From Sphingomonadales bacterium (GTDB taxonomy: Bacteria > Bacteroidota > Bacteroidia > UBA7662), in assembly GCA_016872225.1 (NCBI GenBank), contig VHAW01000028.1, positions 1-14,911 of the forward strand: a stretch of DNA of 14,911 nt, given 5' to 3'. Below, piece after piece: positions 1 through 6,984 of the stretch. Every line of letters begins with the position of its first letter. Position 1 is the first letter of the stretch. The notes beneath the pieces are model-generated. The model was not told the DNA's origin. It ran no database searches and saw only the letters and a list, made by a program, of their open reading frames with translations. Position numbers and translations under genes: made by a program.

Positions 1-1038
1 GCTATGACAGCCTTAGAAGAGGAATTGGCCCAAGTCCAAAATCAATTGGGTGAAACGGGGCAGAATAGACCGGCGCTTCTCGAAGATGAAGGACGAGCGC
101 GTTCCGAAATGACCCAGTTTGAAGAGGCCTATTACAGGGTTCGCGGGGAGCAAGATGTCTTGGATGAACAAATTCGTCAATTGCATCGACAGCGTGAAGT
201 CAATGACCAATTACTTAACCAAAGGAAACAGCATCACATTATGCTTCAAATGGAAATCAAGGCATTGAGAGAACGCTGGTTGATGGAATTTGATAGCGAT
301 CCTGGCCTATTGGAGCATGCAGAGCCCCCACAACGCGGAGAGCAAGAATTGGCGGGTTTGGTTCAAACGATTCGTAAAAAAATAGAGAACTTTGGTCCTG
401 TGAACTCAATGGCTTTGGAAGCCTATACCGAGGTGGAGCAAAGGCACATTTTCATTTCAGGGCAGAAAGCCGACTTGGCGCAAGCCAGGGAGGATTTGTT
501 GAGGACTATTGAAGAAATTGATTTGAAGGCATCGGAGCGATTTATGGAAGGATTTTCGGCGATTCGTGAACACTTTGTGGAGGTGTTTCGCTCCTTGTTC
601 ACTGCAGAGGATGATTGCGATTTGTTGCTAAGTCATCCCGAAATGCCGTTGGATTCCTCTATTCAGATTCTAGCCAAGCCCAAAGGCAAGAAACCACTGT
701 CGGTCAATCAATTATCCGGTGGGGAAAAGGCGCTAACCGTTACCGCCTTGCTGTTTGCAATTTACCTTTACAAGCCTGCCCCTTTCTGTATTTTTGATGA
801 GGTGGATGCGCCGCTCGATGATGTCAATATCGACAAATTTAACAAAATGATACGGCGTTTTTCCAACGAGTCGCAATTCATTATTGTAACTCATAACAAA
901 AGGACTATGGAAACGACCGACATCATGTACGGAGTTACCATGGTTGAACAAGGAGTGAGTCGAGTGGTCCCCGTGGATTTCTCTAATCTTAACGAGTATA
1001 TTCCTTATCAGGAAGAGTCGGTTCCTGCCTTCTCCTAA
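1..1038 (+). CDS. smc: Chromosome segregation ATPase SMC, C-terminal part (5' end outside window)
   Basis: This is the C-terminal part of the SMC ATPase, which organises and segregates the chromosome as a dimer with ScpA/ScpB-type partners. The frame is open to the left edge, so the Walker A head half and the hinge lie upstream. Numbering from the ATG at position 4, residues 1-190 are largely heptad-like and charged, fitting the returning coiled-coil arm. The C-terminal head half follows: ABC signature LSGGE at 237-241, Walker B with catalytic acid (FCIFDEVDAP, D265-E266), D-loop around 271-273 and switch histidine H297 in IVTHNKR. The form FDEVDAPLDD is typical of SMC rather than RecN or RecF. 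It ends in TAA, 24 bases before the stop of the convergent permease gene. The family is clear; only the partial state limits the entry. Confidence 0.95.
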   Translation, partial: AMTALEEELAQVQNQLGETGQNRPALLEDEGRARSEMTQFEEAYYRVRGEQDVLDEQIRQLHRQREVNDQLLNQRKQHHIMLQMEIKALRERWLMEFDSDPGLLEHAEPPQRGEQELAGLVQTIRKKIENFGPVNSMALEAYTEVEQRHIFISGQKADLAQAREDLLRTIEEIDLKASERFMEGFSAIREHFVEVFRSLFTAEDDCDLLLSHPEMPLDSSIQILAKPKGKKPLSVNQLSGGEKALTVTALLFAIYLYKPAPFCIFDEVDAPLDDVNIDKFNKMIRRFSNESQFIIVTHNKRTMETTDIMYGVTMVEQGVSRVVPVDFSNLNEYIPYQEESVPAFS

Positions 1039-1062
1039 GAGCTTGACTTTGACGGAAATTTC

Positions 1063-2295
1063 CTAAGAGAATTTGAGGTTTCTATCGGTATAACGCCTTG
1101 TAAGTAGAAAGGCGGATAACCTTAACAAGAGGAAAGCAATCATCAGGGCGCTAAGATTGGTTATTAGCCAGGTTTGCGTATCTAATTTCAACGGCACAAA
1201 GTCAAGGTAGTAGGATTCTTGGTCAAGCCGTAGCAATTTCCATCGGACCTGAATGAAATAGATAGCAGCCATACATAAGTTTCCAATAATCAAGCCTTTG
1301 GATACCAAACGCATACCGAGGCCAACAATAGTATGTGCTAGGTGAATGGGCCGCAATCCCATTGTTTGCAAGATGCCAATACTCTGTTGTTTCTCGAGGA
1401 TCATGATAAAAAGTGCAGATACAAGGTTGACAGCTCCGACACCGATGAGCAGAATCATTAATACGATGCGGTTGGTATCAAAGAAGCGCAACCATTCAAA
1501 CAAGGCTGGCATTTGTTCTTCCAGGGTTAGACATTCTTCTTGCAAGGTCAGCTTGCGATTTACTTGCTTGCGAATATCAGACATCTTACGATGATCAAAA
1601 AGTTCCAACTCTAGGTAGCCCCCGGACATTGCAGTCCATCCTAATAATTTGCGAAGGATGGACTGGTGCACAACAGCGACAGGCCTTCCCAATTCGTTTT
1701 GCATAGGCATTTCAAAAATGCCGGTAACTTTGAATTTGCGCATCCGAACGGGTTGCTGCATAAAGTAAAAGGACACATTATCCCCAGTTTGAATCCGTAA
1801 AGCCGAGGCGAGCGATTTGGGGATGAGAATCTCGTTCGTGGATTGAGCGCTGTTCCATTGAGGAATCTTTCCGCTGATTAAATGGGTCCTGAAAAAGTCT
1901 AAGGCGGAATTGTTTTGAACTCCTTTGAGCAAGACGCCCTCCATGCCTTCTGAGGATCTGCACAAACCAGGGAGTAACACCACGGTACTGGCTCTACGAA
2001 CCCCTGTTATGCGTTGGATGTGGGCCAGACGGTCTGGACTCATCTGAAGATGTGGTCGCAGAACTTCTTCCTCTGGTTTAAGGCTGCGCACTTGCAGGTG
2101 CCCCCAAAATTGCCCCATTTTTTGGGGAATTTCCCATTGAAAACCATCCACAATGGATGAGCCTAGCAAAATCAAAGCCAGGCCTGCCGCGGTTCCTGAG
2201 ACCGCTATGGCTTGTACCGTTCGGGTCAATCGCGTGGCTGAGGATGCTATAAAAGCTTTGTGGAGGAGATTTCGTAATTGGGTTGAACGGGGCAT
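1063..2295 (-). CDS. ABC transporter permease, LolC/LolE (FtsX/MacB) family
   Basis: This is a 410-residue inner-membrane permease of the FtsX/MacB/LolCE type. Such proteins work with a separate ATPase, often to extract lipoproteins or transmit force across the membrane. The topology fits: one membrane helix at about residues 25-50, a large extracytoplasmic domain at about 51-275 (MacB-like periplasmic core), then three helices at about 276-300, 322-348 and 375-399. The stretch after helix 2 (EKQQSIGILQTMGLRP, 301-316) is the cytoplasmic coupling loop usual in LolC/E-type permeases. No ATPase gene is in the window, so its partner must be encoded elsewhere. The ATG start is divergent from the NamZ gene with 14 bases between start codons. 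The first base of this gene (2295) is also the first base of the neighbour's proposed -7 box. The substrate is unknown; a lipoprotein-release role is only inferred from the family. Confidence 0.88.
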   Translation of the reverse strand: MPRSTQLRNLLHKAFIASSATRLTRTVQAIAVSGTAAGLALILLGSSIVDGFQWEIPQKMGQFWGHLQVRSLKPEEEVLRPHLQMSPDRLAHIQRITGVRRASTVVLLPGLCRSSEGMEGVLLKGVQNNSALDFFRTHLISGKIPQWNSAQSTNEILIPKSLASALRIQTGDNVSFYFMQQPVRMRKFKVTGIFEMPMQNELGRPVAVVHQSILRKLLGWTAMSGGYLELELFDHRKMSDIRKQVNRKLTLQEECLTLEEQMPALFEWLRFFDTNRIVLMILLIGVGAVNLVSALFIMILEKQQSIGILQTMGLRPIHLAHTIVGLGMRLVSKGLIIGNLCMAAIYFIQVRWKLLRLDQESYYLDFVPLKLDTQTWLITNLSALMIAFLLLRLSAFLLTRRYTDRNLKFS

Positions 2296-2302
2296 AGATT
2301 TG
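2270..2302 (+). promoter_or_regulatory. Candidate Bacteroidota-type promoter for the NamZ gene
   Basis: TAGATTTG at 2295-2302 matches the Bacteroidota -7 element TAnnTTTG exactly. TTTC at 2270-2273, 21 bases upstream, matches the -33 element TTTG at three of four bases. Only 7 bases separate the -7 box from the ATG at 2310, so transcription would begin at or next to the start codon. The box also touches the start codon of the divergent permease gene. This is inference from motif and spacing alone. Confidence 0.45.
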
Positions 2303-2309
2303 TTGCATC

Positions 2310-3647
2310 ATGCGATGGAAATGCAATTTAGGGGTACTTATGGCTTGCCTAAGCCTGTCTTGCATGGTTCTTGGTGTGGAATCCAAGCCGTACCCCTCTG
2401 CCGCCAATGCCTGGCCTGCTTGGAAGGGGGTATTGGAAGGAAAACGCGTGGGGTTGGTGATTCATCGAAGTTCTACCATAGGGGAGAAACTTATGCCGGA
2501 AGTCTTGCTCGAAAGTGGGGTGGATGTTCGGATGATTTTTGTGCCAGAACATGGGCTGAGGCTGGATTATGAGGCCGGCGTTGCGGTGGGGGACCATGTG
2601 GATGCGCCCACCGGCTTGCCGATCGTTTCCTTGTACGGGAAACGCAAAGCACCGGAGCCGACCCATACCGATAGCTTGGACATCATGGTGTTTGATTTGC
2701 AAGATGTTGGGGTTCGATTTTACACGTACCTCTCCACATTGCATTATGTTATGGAGTCCTGTGCGCGCGCTTCCATTCCCTTGCTTGTACTGGATAGACC
2801 TAATGTCAATGACTATTCGGTGGATGGCCCCGTGTTGGATACTGCATACAGGTCCTTTGTCGGCATGCATCCCATACCGGTGATGCATGGGATGACGATG
2901 GGCGAATTGGCTAAAATGATTCAGGGCGAACAGTGGGCCAAAGGTTCCGACAAGTTGGACCTGCTAGTCTGGCCTATGGAAGGTTATCGACGTGGTCTTC
3001 GCCTTCAGCCGCCTTATCCTCCTTCTCCCAATTTGAGGGATTCTATTGCTCTGGCATGGTATCCAACTTTGTGTTTTTTTGAGGGTTGCCCCGTTTCTGT
3101 GGGACGCGGAACGACCGCCCCGTTCACCATGATGGGGAGCCCTTGGCTGAGCAGAACAGATACTTGTTTTGTGCCGCAATCCATCCCCGGTCGTGCGGCC
3201 AAGCCGCTGTTTATGAATCAAATATGCTGTGGGATTTCAATGCGAGATTTGGCAAAGGGCCAACACCACGACGTTTCCCGCCGGGGTAACCGCAAGGATA
3301 CTTGCCAAGATAAGGTGTTGGCGCAAATCGACTTTCAATCAGGATTGCGGATTGAATTGCTCCAATGGGCTTACCAGGATTTTGTACGAAGTTGCAAAGT
3401 TGATGCCTGGACTCGCTTCGCTTTTCGTTGGAAATCTTTGATCCTAGGTATCCCGACTCCAAAATCTTCGACAACCCTTCAAAAGCAATTCTTCGATTCA
3501 TTTTTTGATTTGTTAGCCGGTAGTCCTGATCTCCGAATCGCTTTAATTAAAGGGTATAGTACTGCCAAAATCCGCGCCTCATGGCAACCTGAATTGAATA
3601 ATTTTCGACGTCTTCGTTCACCTTATTTGTTATATCCAGAGCTTTAA
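2310..3647 (+). CDS. NamZ/YbbC-like exo-beta-N-acetylmuramidase (DUF1343 family), exported
   Basis: This 445-residue protein belongs to the DUF1343 family, whose studied members (NamZ) release N-acetylmuramic acid from the non-reducing ends of peptidoglycan fragments. The N-terminus is basic (MRWK) followed by a hydrophobic run (residues 7-23), a likely signal peptide. The cysteines at 13 and 18 do not make a good lipobox. Family landmarks run in order: PEHG (79-82), VFDLQDVGVRFYTY (127-140), VLDRPN (160-165), VDGPVLD (171-177), HPIPVMHGMTMGEL (187-200), SPNL (239-242), LCFFEGCPVSVGRGT (254-268) and IRASWQPELN (421-430). The length is normal, so the gene is intact. A TAG in frame at 2295-2297 makes ATG 2310 the first possible start. 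Two conserved stretches deviate: VIHRSS where relatives usually have an N-[HT]-[ST] form, and EHGLRLDYEAG where EHGFRG-ADAG is usual. fmt follows after 27 bases and may share its transcript. Activity is inferred from family. Confidence 0.9.
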   Translation: MRWKCNLGVLMACLSLSCMVLGVESKPYPSAANAWPAWKGVLEGKRVGLVIHRSSTIGEKLMPEVLLESGVDVRMIFVPEHGLRLDYEAGVAVGDHVDAPTGLPIVSLYGKRKAPEPTHTDSLDIMVFDLQDVGVRFYTYLSTLHYVMESCARASIPLLVLDRPNVNDYSVDGPVLDTAYRSFVGMHPIPVMHGMTMGELAKMIQGEQWAKGSDKLDLLVWPMEGYRRGLRLQPPYPPSPNLRDSIALAWYPTLCFFEGCPVSVGRGTTAPFTMMGSPWLSRTDTCFVPQSIPGRAAKPLFMNQICCGISMRDLAKGQHHDVSRRGNRKDTCQDKVLAQIDFQSGLRIELLQWAYQDFVRSCKVDAWTRFAFRWKSLILGIPTPKSSTTLQKQFFDSFFDLLAGSPDLRIALIKGYSTAKIRASWQPELNNFRRLRSPYLLYPEL

Positions 3648-3674
3648 TGCCCAAAAGGTTTCCGATTCGGATTC

Positions 3675-4706
3675 ATGATATCAATGCCTATACCAATACG
3701 TTACATATTCTGGGGTACTCCTGATTTTGCGGCTGTTTCTCTAAAGGCCCTTATGGATGCGGGGTATGTGCCGTTCGCAGTAGTGACGGCCACAGACAAA
3801 GTTTCAGGAAGAGGCCGGAAACTGACGGCATCCCCAGTCAAGGAGCTTGCTTTGACGCGGAATATCCCGGTTTGGCAACCTTTTTCGCTCAAAGATCCTG
3901 ACTTTGTGCGCAAGATCAAGGGATCCCATCCGGACTTTATGGTGGTGGTGGCCTTCCGCATGTTACCCCAAGAAATCATTGAGATTCCCAAGGGCGGGAC
4001 TTGGAATCTGCACGCTTCTTTGCTTCCTGACCTCAGAGGGGCAGCCCCAATTCATTGGGCTCTACGCCTAGGCTATCGCCGCACCGGATTGACGGTTTTC
4101 AAAATTCAATACCAAATTGATACCGGGGATATCCTGGCATCGGTGCAATTGGATATCCCCAGGGATTGGAATGCCGGAAAGCTGCATGATGTGATGGCCC
4201 AAGAAGGTGCCAACCTATTGGTCAGCTTACTGCCCCAAATTGTGGAAGGAAGGTATGGGCTGATGCCACAGGATAAGCAATCTGCTTTATCAAATAATCG
4301 GTGGAATCGTGCCCCCAAAATTCAGCGCTCGGATGCAGCCATCGATTGGAATTGCGAAGCACAAACCTTGGAAAATTTTATTAGGTCTTTCGCTCCTTTA
4401 CCAGGGGCCTACACTTTTCTAAACGGGTCTCGCCTTGTCATTTTGGAAGCTAAAACCGAGAATCCAAAAACGGAATCTAACGTACCAACAAATGATCACG
4501 CAGGCTTGAATTATTCAGGGCCTCAGCCTATGGCCCATCCTCCTGGTTATTGCCTAGTTATGGGCAACCGTTGGTGGATACGAGCCCACGATTTATGGTT
4601 GAGTATCAAGCAAATCAAGCCTGAGAATTCAAAAGCCATGACCACCGAAGCCTATTTACGTGGGCATGGTGACGTGAATGCTCGAATTTGTTCAAAGGAG
4701 TTCTGA
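3675..4706 (+). CDS. fmt: Methionyl-tRNA formyltransferase
   Basis: Fmt transfers the formyl group of 10-formyl-tetrahydrofolate to Met-tRNAfMet, preparing it for translation initiation. The N-terminal formyltransferase domain starts at FWGTPDFA (residues 12-19) and includes WNLHASLLPDLRGAAPIHW (110-128). The catalytic triad expected in the family is present: N111, H113 and D149 (in IDTGD). The C-terminal OB-fold domain starts near APKIQRSDAAIDW and ends with the typical EAYLRGHG. At 343 residues it is longer than the usual 310-320. Most of the excess is a low-complexity, Asn/Pro-rich stretch at about residues 255-290 inside the C-terminal domain. ATG 3675 is used here; ATG 3684 (MPIPIRYIF) is equally possible, and no ribosome-binding site decides. 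Its last 15 bases overlap the end of the convergent aminotransferase gene. Confidence 0.95.
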   Translation: MISMPIPIRYIFWGTPDFAAVSLKALMDAGYVPFAVVTATDKVSGRGRKLTASPVKELALTRNIPVWQPFSLKDPDFVRKIKGSHPDFMVVVAFRMLPQEIIEIPKGGTWNLHASLLPDLRGAAPIHWALRLGYRRTGLTVFKIQYQIDTGDILASVQLDIPRDWNAGKLHDVMAQEGANLLVSLLPQIVEGRYGLMPQDKQSALSNNRWNRAPKIQRSDAAIDWNCEAQTLENFIRSFAPLPGAYTFLNGSRLVILEAKTENPKTESNVPTNDHAGLNYSGPQPMAHPPGYCLVMGNRWWIRAHDLWLSIKQIKPENSKAMTTEAYLRGHGDVNARICSKEF

Positions 4707-5504
4707 CCCGCCTTGAATTTCCGCGTTAGCCTCGGCGGCGAGATCCGAGTAGGGATCATCAGACAGGAGATGGTGATCCCATTGATAGACCTTAACAACT
4801 CCGCGAAGGGAATTGGTAAGCCATATCCCAGAAGCCTGCCTGAGGTTCTCGTAGGTTGCATTGGCCCATTGAACGGAATAGCCTCTGACGGACAGAAATT
4901 GAATTAAAAACTGAGCAGCAATCCCGGGCAGACAGCCTTCCATTACCGAAGGGGTATAACAACAATTATCCAGCCAATAGAATAAGTTACTGCGGCTGCT
5001 TTCGATAAATTGACCTTTCGAGTTGATGAGTAAAGCATCGTCCCATCCGTTGCTTGCTGCGAATCTTGCTGCCAAGATGTAAGGCATCGCCGAAAGACTT
5101 TTGAACCAGGGAACCACCGGAGGGCATTGGACGATGGGGGAAGGACCTAAACTTAGAAAATTACTTGTCGGAGCGTCTATGGGTTGTACGCTGACTCGCC
5201 ATTCGAATTGAGAGGTCAATGGAAAGTAATCGCCATCACCTGATCGCCAAACTACAGTCCTAACCCTGGCGGAGTTTGGCCGATCTGCCATGGACCATCC
5301 CTTTTGAATCTCCTGAATCCAAGATGTATAGGATTTTTCCTCAGGTGACGAGGAGTCCAAATTTGGCCAATCGATACCTATCGTGCCCGCTGCTGACACC
5401 ATCCGATCCCAATGGGCGCGACTCCAGACGGGTTGCCCGTCCAACAACAACATAGTATCGAAGAAACCATCCCCGTAACGCAGGCCGCGGCTAAGCAGGT
5501 TCAC
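4692..5504 (-). CDS. pabC: Class IV (branched-chain-type fold) aminotransferase; probable 4-amino-4-deoxychorismate lyase
   Basis: This is a PLP enzyme of fold type IV. The best guess is 4-amino-4-deoxychorismate lyase, which makes p-aminobenzoate for folate. Visible motifs: RGLRYGDGFFDTM (6-18), the PLP lysine K135 in WFKSLSAMPYI, E168 in GQFIESSRSNLFY, TPSVMEGCLPG (184-194) and LTNSLRGV (229-236). The last favours the lyase over D-amino-acid or branched-chain transaminases, but does not prove it. The start shown is GTG; a TAA lies four codons upstream, so no longer start exists in this frame. The protein therefore lacks about 15 residues of the first strand present in most relatives. A neighbouring frame from ATG 5541 reads MLISQAKIIPLR and would join this one if the CCCC run at 5504-5507 were one base shorter, so the gene may be frameshifted or carry a sequencing error. 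The 3' end overlaps fmt by 15 bases; fbp is divergent. Confidence 0.82.
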   Translation of the reverse strand: MNLLSRGLRYGDGFFDTMLLLDGQPVWSRAHWDRMVSAAGTIGIDWPNLDSSSPEEKSYTSWIQEIQKGWSMADRPNSARVRTVVWRSGDGDYFPLTSQFEWRVSVQPIDAPTSNFLSLGPSPIVQCPPVVPWFKSLSAMPYILAARFAASNGWDDALLINSKGQFIESSRSNLFYWLDNCCYTPSVMEGCLPGIAAQFLIQFLSVRGYSVQWANATYENLRQASGIWLTNSLRGVVKVYQWDHHLLSDDPYSDLAAEANAEIQGGSELL

Positions 5505-5552
5505 CCCGTAAAGGTATTATCTTGGCCTGAGAAATTAACATTAATTAAGCCT

Positions 5553-6578
5553 ATGAATATCCAGCCAATTAATACTTTGGGACAGTTTATTATCGAGCGA
5601 CAGTCCGAATTTCCATATTCTAAAGGGCAGTTATCTCGGTTGCTTCGCGATATTGGCATAGCCTCCAAAATCGTGAATAGGGAAGTGAATAAGGCTGGTT
5701 TAGTGAATATTCTGGGGGATACTGGCGAAACCAATATTCAGGGCGAAAAAGTCAAAAAACTGGATTTGTTTGCCAACGAGCAGTTCAAGGCAGCTTTGAT
5801 AGCAGGCGGGGAATGTTGTGTTTTTGCTTCGGAGGAGGAGGAGGATATTCTGCCTATTGAGAATCCGGTTTCAGTCGATGCTAAATACGTCGTCATGATT
5901 GATCCCTTGGATGGGTCTTCCAATATTGACGTGAATGTCTCGGTGGGGACGATTTTTTCGATTTACCGAAGGGTTTCCGAAAATGGTCCAGGCTTGCTTT
6001 CCGATTGTCTTCAAAAAGGAATGCATCAGGTTGCCGCCGGATATGTCGTTTATGGCTCTTCGACCATGTTGGTATATACTACAGGGCATGGTGTCAACGG
6101 CTTTACACTAGACCCGTCGATCGGAGAATTCTGCTTGTCGCACCCCAATATTCGTATTCCAGAGGATGGTAAAATTTATTCAGTGAACGAAGGAAATTAT
6201 ATTCATTTCCCACAAGGAATTAAGAAATATATCAAGTATTGTCAAGCTTATGATGAGCCCAGTTCTCGTGCCTACAATTCCCGTTACATTGGTTCTATGG
6301 TTGCGGATTTTCATCGAAATCTGCTCAAAGGTGGGGTTTTTATTTATCCGGTCACTGGAAAGGCTCCTAAAGGCAAACTGCGGCTGTGCTATGAATGCAA
6401 CCCTTTGGCCTTTGTGGTGGAGCAAGCCGGCGGAAAAGCGAGCGATGGGTATCACCGAATTCTGGAAATCGAACCGACAGATTTGCATCAGCGGACGCCC
6501 GTTGTGTTGGGATCCAAGAAAATGGTGGAAAAGGTGGAGTGGTTCCTTAAGGAGTTTCCTGATCCAGGTTTTTTTTAA
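5553..6578 (+). CDS. fbp: Fructose-1,6-bisphosphatase, class I
   Basis: FBPase hydrolyses fructose 1,6-bisphosphate to fructose 6-phosphate, the committing step of gluconeogenesis, in the cytoplasm. Metal and substrate motifs are all present: E87 in AGGECCVFASEEEED, DPLDGSSNID at 117-126 (metal ligands D117 and D120), and SRYIGSMVADFHRNLLKGG with R244, where class I enzymes carry the arginine contacting the 6-phosphate of the neighbouring subunit. The C-terminal stretch GKLRLCYECNPLAFVVEQAGG closes the family pattern. I chose ATG 5553 (341 residues, MNIQPINTLGQFIIERQSEFP). An upstream ATG at 5412 would add 47 residues that overlap the divergent aminotransferase gene and look unlike the family. 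Class I enzymes are commonly inhibited by AMP. The gene ends in a T8 run (6569-6576) and overlaps the convergent merR-type gene by 32 bases. Confidence 0.96.
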   Translation: MNIQPINTLGQFIIERQSEFPYSKGQLSRLLRDIGIASKIVNREVNKAGLVNILGDTGETNIQGEKVKKLDLFANEQFKAALIAGGECCVFASEEEEDILPIENPVSVDAKYVVMIDPLDGSSNIDVNVSVGTIFSIYRRVSENGPGLLSDCLQKGMHQVAAGYVVYGSSTMLVYTTGHGVNGFTLDPSIGEFCLSHPNIRIPEDGKIYSVNEGNYIHFPQGIKKYIKYCQAYDEPSSRAYNSRYIGSMVADFHRNLLKGGVFIYPVTGKAPKGKLRLCYECNPLAFVVEQAGGKASDGYHRILEIEPTDLHQRTPVVLGSKKMVEKVEWFLKEFPDPGFF

Positions 6579-6924
6579 GTTCGAGTAGCCCCTCCTTGAT
6601 TTGCAATAGCCGTTCCTTTACACTCATGGAAGTTGGGACTTGGGTCCCTTTGGCAGTTAAATGTGCTAAGGCTCCTTTGATCGTGAATTTGCGTTCTTTG
6701 AGGAGGTATTTGATTTGAGCCAAGAGGTCGAGGTCTTTTCGGGTGTACATGCGGTTCCCCTTACGGTTTTTGCGGGGTTTGAGCATGGGGAACTCACCCT
6801 CCCAGTATCGAAGGAGGGACGGGCTGAGGTTAAGCTGCACCGATACCTCTTGTATGGTAAAGTATTGCTTTAAGTCAATGAATTCAATATAATCCATTTC
6901 ATTTTTTTGTGCGATTTCACCCAT
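6547..6924 (-). CDS. MerR-family transcriptional regulator
   Basis: This is a small (125-residue) DNA-binding protein of the MerR superfamily. The winged helix-turn-helix spans about residues 21-90. YFTIQEVSVQLNLSPSLLRYWEGEF (21-45) contains the two recognition-type helices, KPRKNRKGNRMYTRKDLDLL (49-68) the wing and following helix, and ERKFTIKGALAHL (77-89) the second HTH-like unit. After that comes only a short, charged dimerisation helix (about 101-121) and no cysteine cluster or ligand domain, so it should not be a metal or redox sensor of the classic kind. Bacteroidota often carry such stand-alone proteins; their targets are mostly unknown. ATG 6924 is shown, with ATG 6897 as a possible alternative that keeps the whole domain. 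It lies 60 bases downstream of the M23 peptidase gene on the same strand and is probably cotranscribed. Confidence 0.88.
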   Translation of the reverse strand: MGEIAQKNEMDYIEFIDLKQYFTIQEVSVQLNLSPSLLRYWEGEFPMLKPRKNRKGNRMYTRKDLDLLAQIKYLLKERKFTIKGALAHLTAKGTQVPTSMSVKERLLQIKEGLLELKKNLDQETP

Positions 6925-6984
6925 CTTTATTATTGGTTAGTTTATTATTTAAACCTTAGGCAAAGTTTTCCGGTCCGTTTGACG

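Noticed and set aside
1039..1062. Intrinsic terminator between smc and the permease gene
   Set aside because: No stem with a following T run could be found in the 24-base gap.
1033..1069. Repeated TCCTAAGAG at 1033-1041 and 1061-1069, each containing one of the two convergent stop codons
   Set aside because: A nine-base direct repeat that forms no hairpin and no known site; most likely chance.
2349..2888. Open frame of 179 codons on the minus strand inside the NamZ gene
   Set aside because: It is antisense to conserved NamZ motifs, with a His/Gln/Asn-rich low-information translation.
5518..5525. TATCTTGG as a -7 box for fbp
   Set aside because: One mismatch and no -33 element at the right distance; too weak to list.
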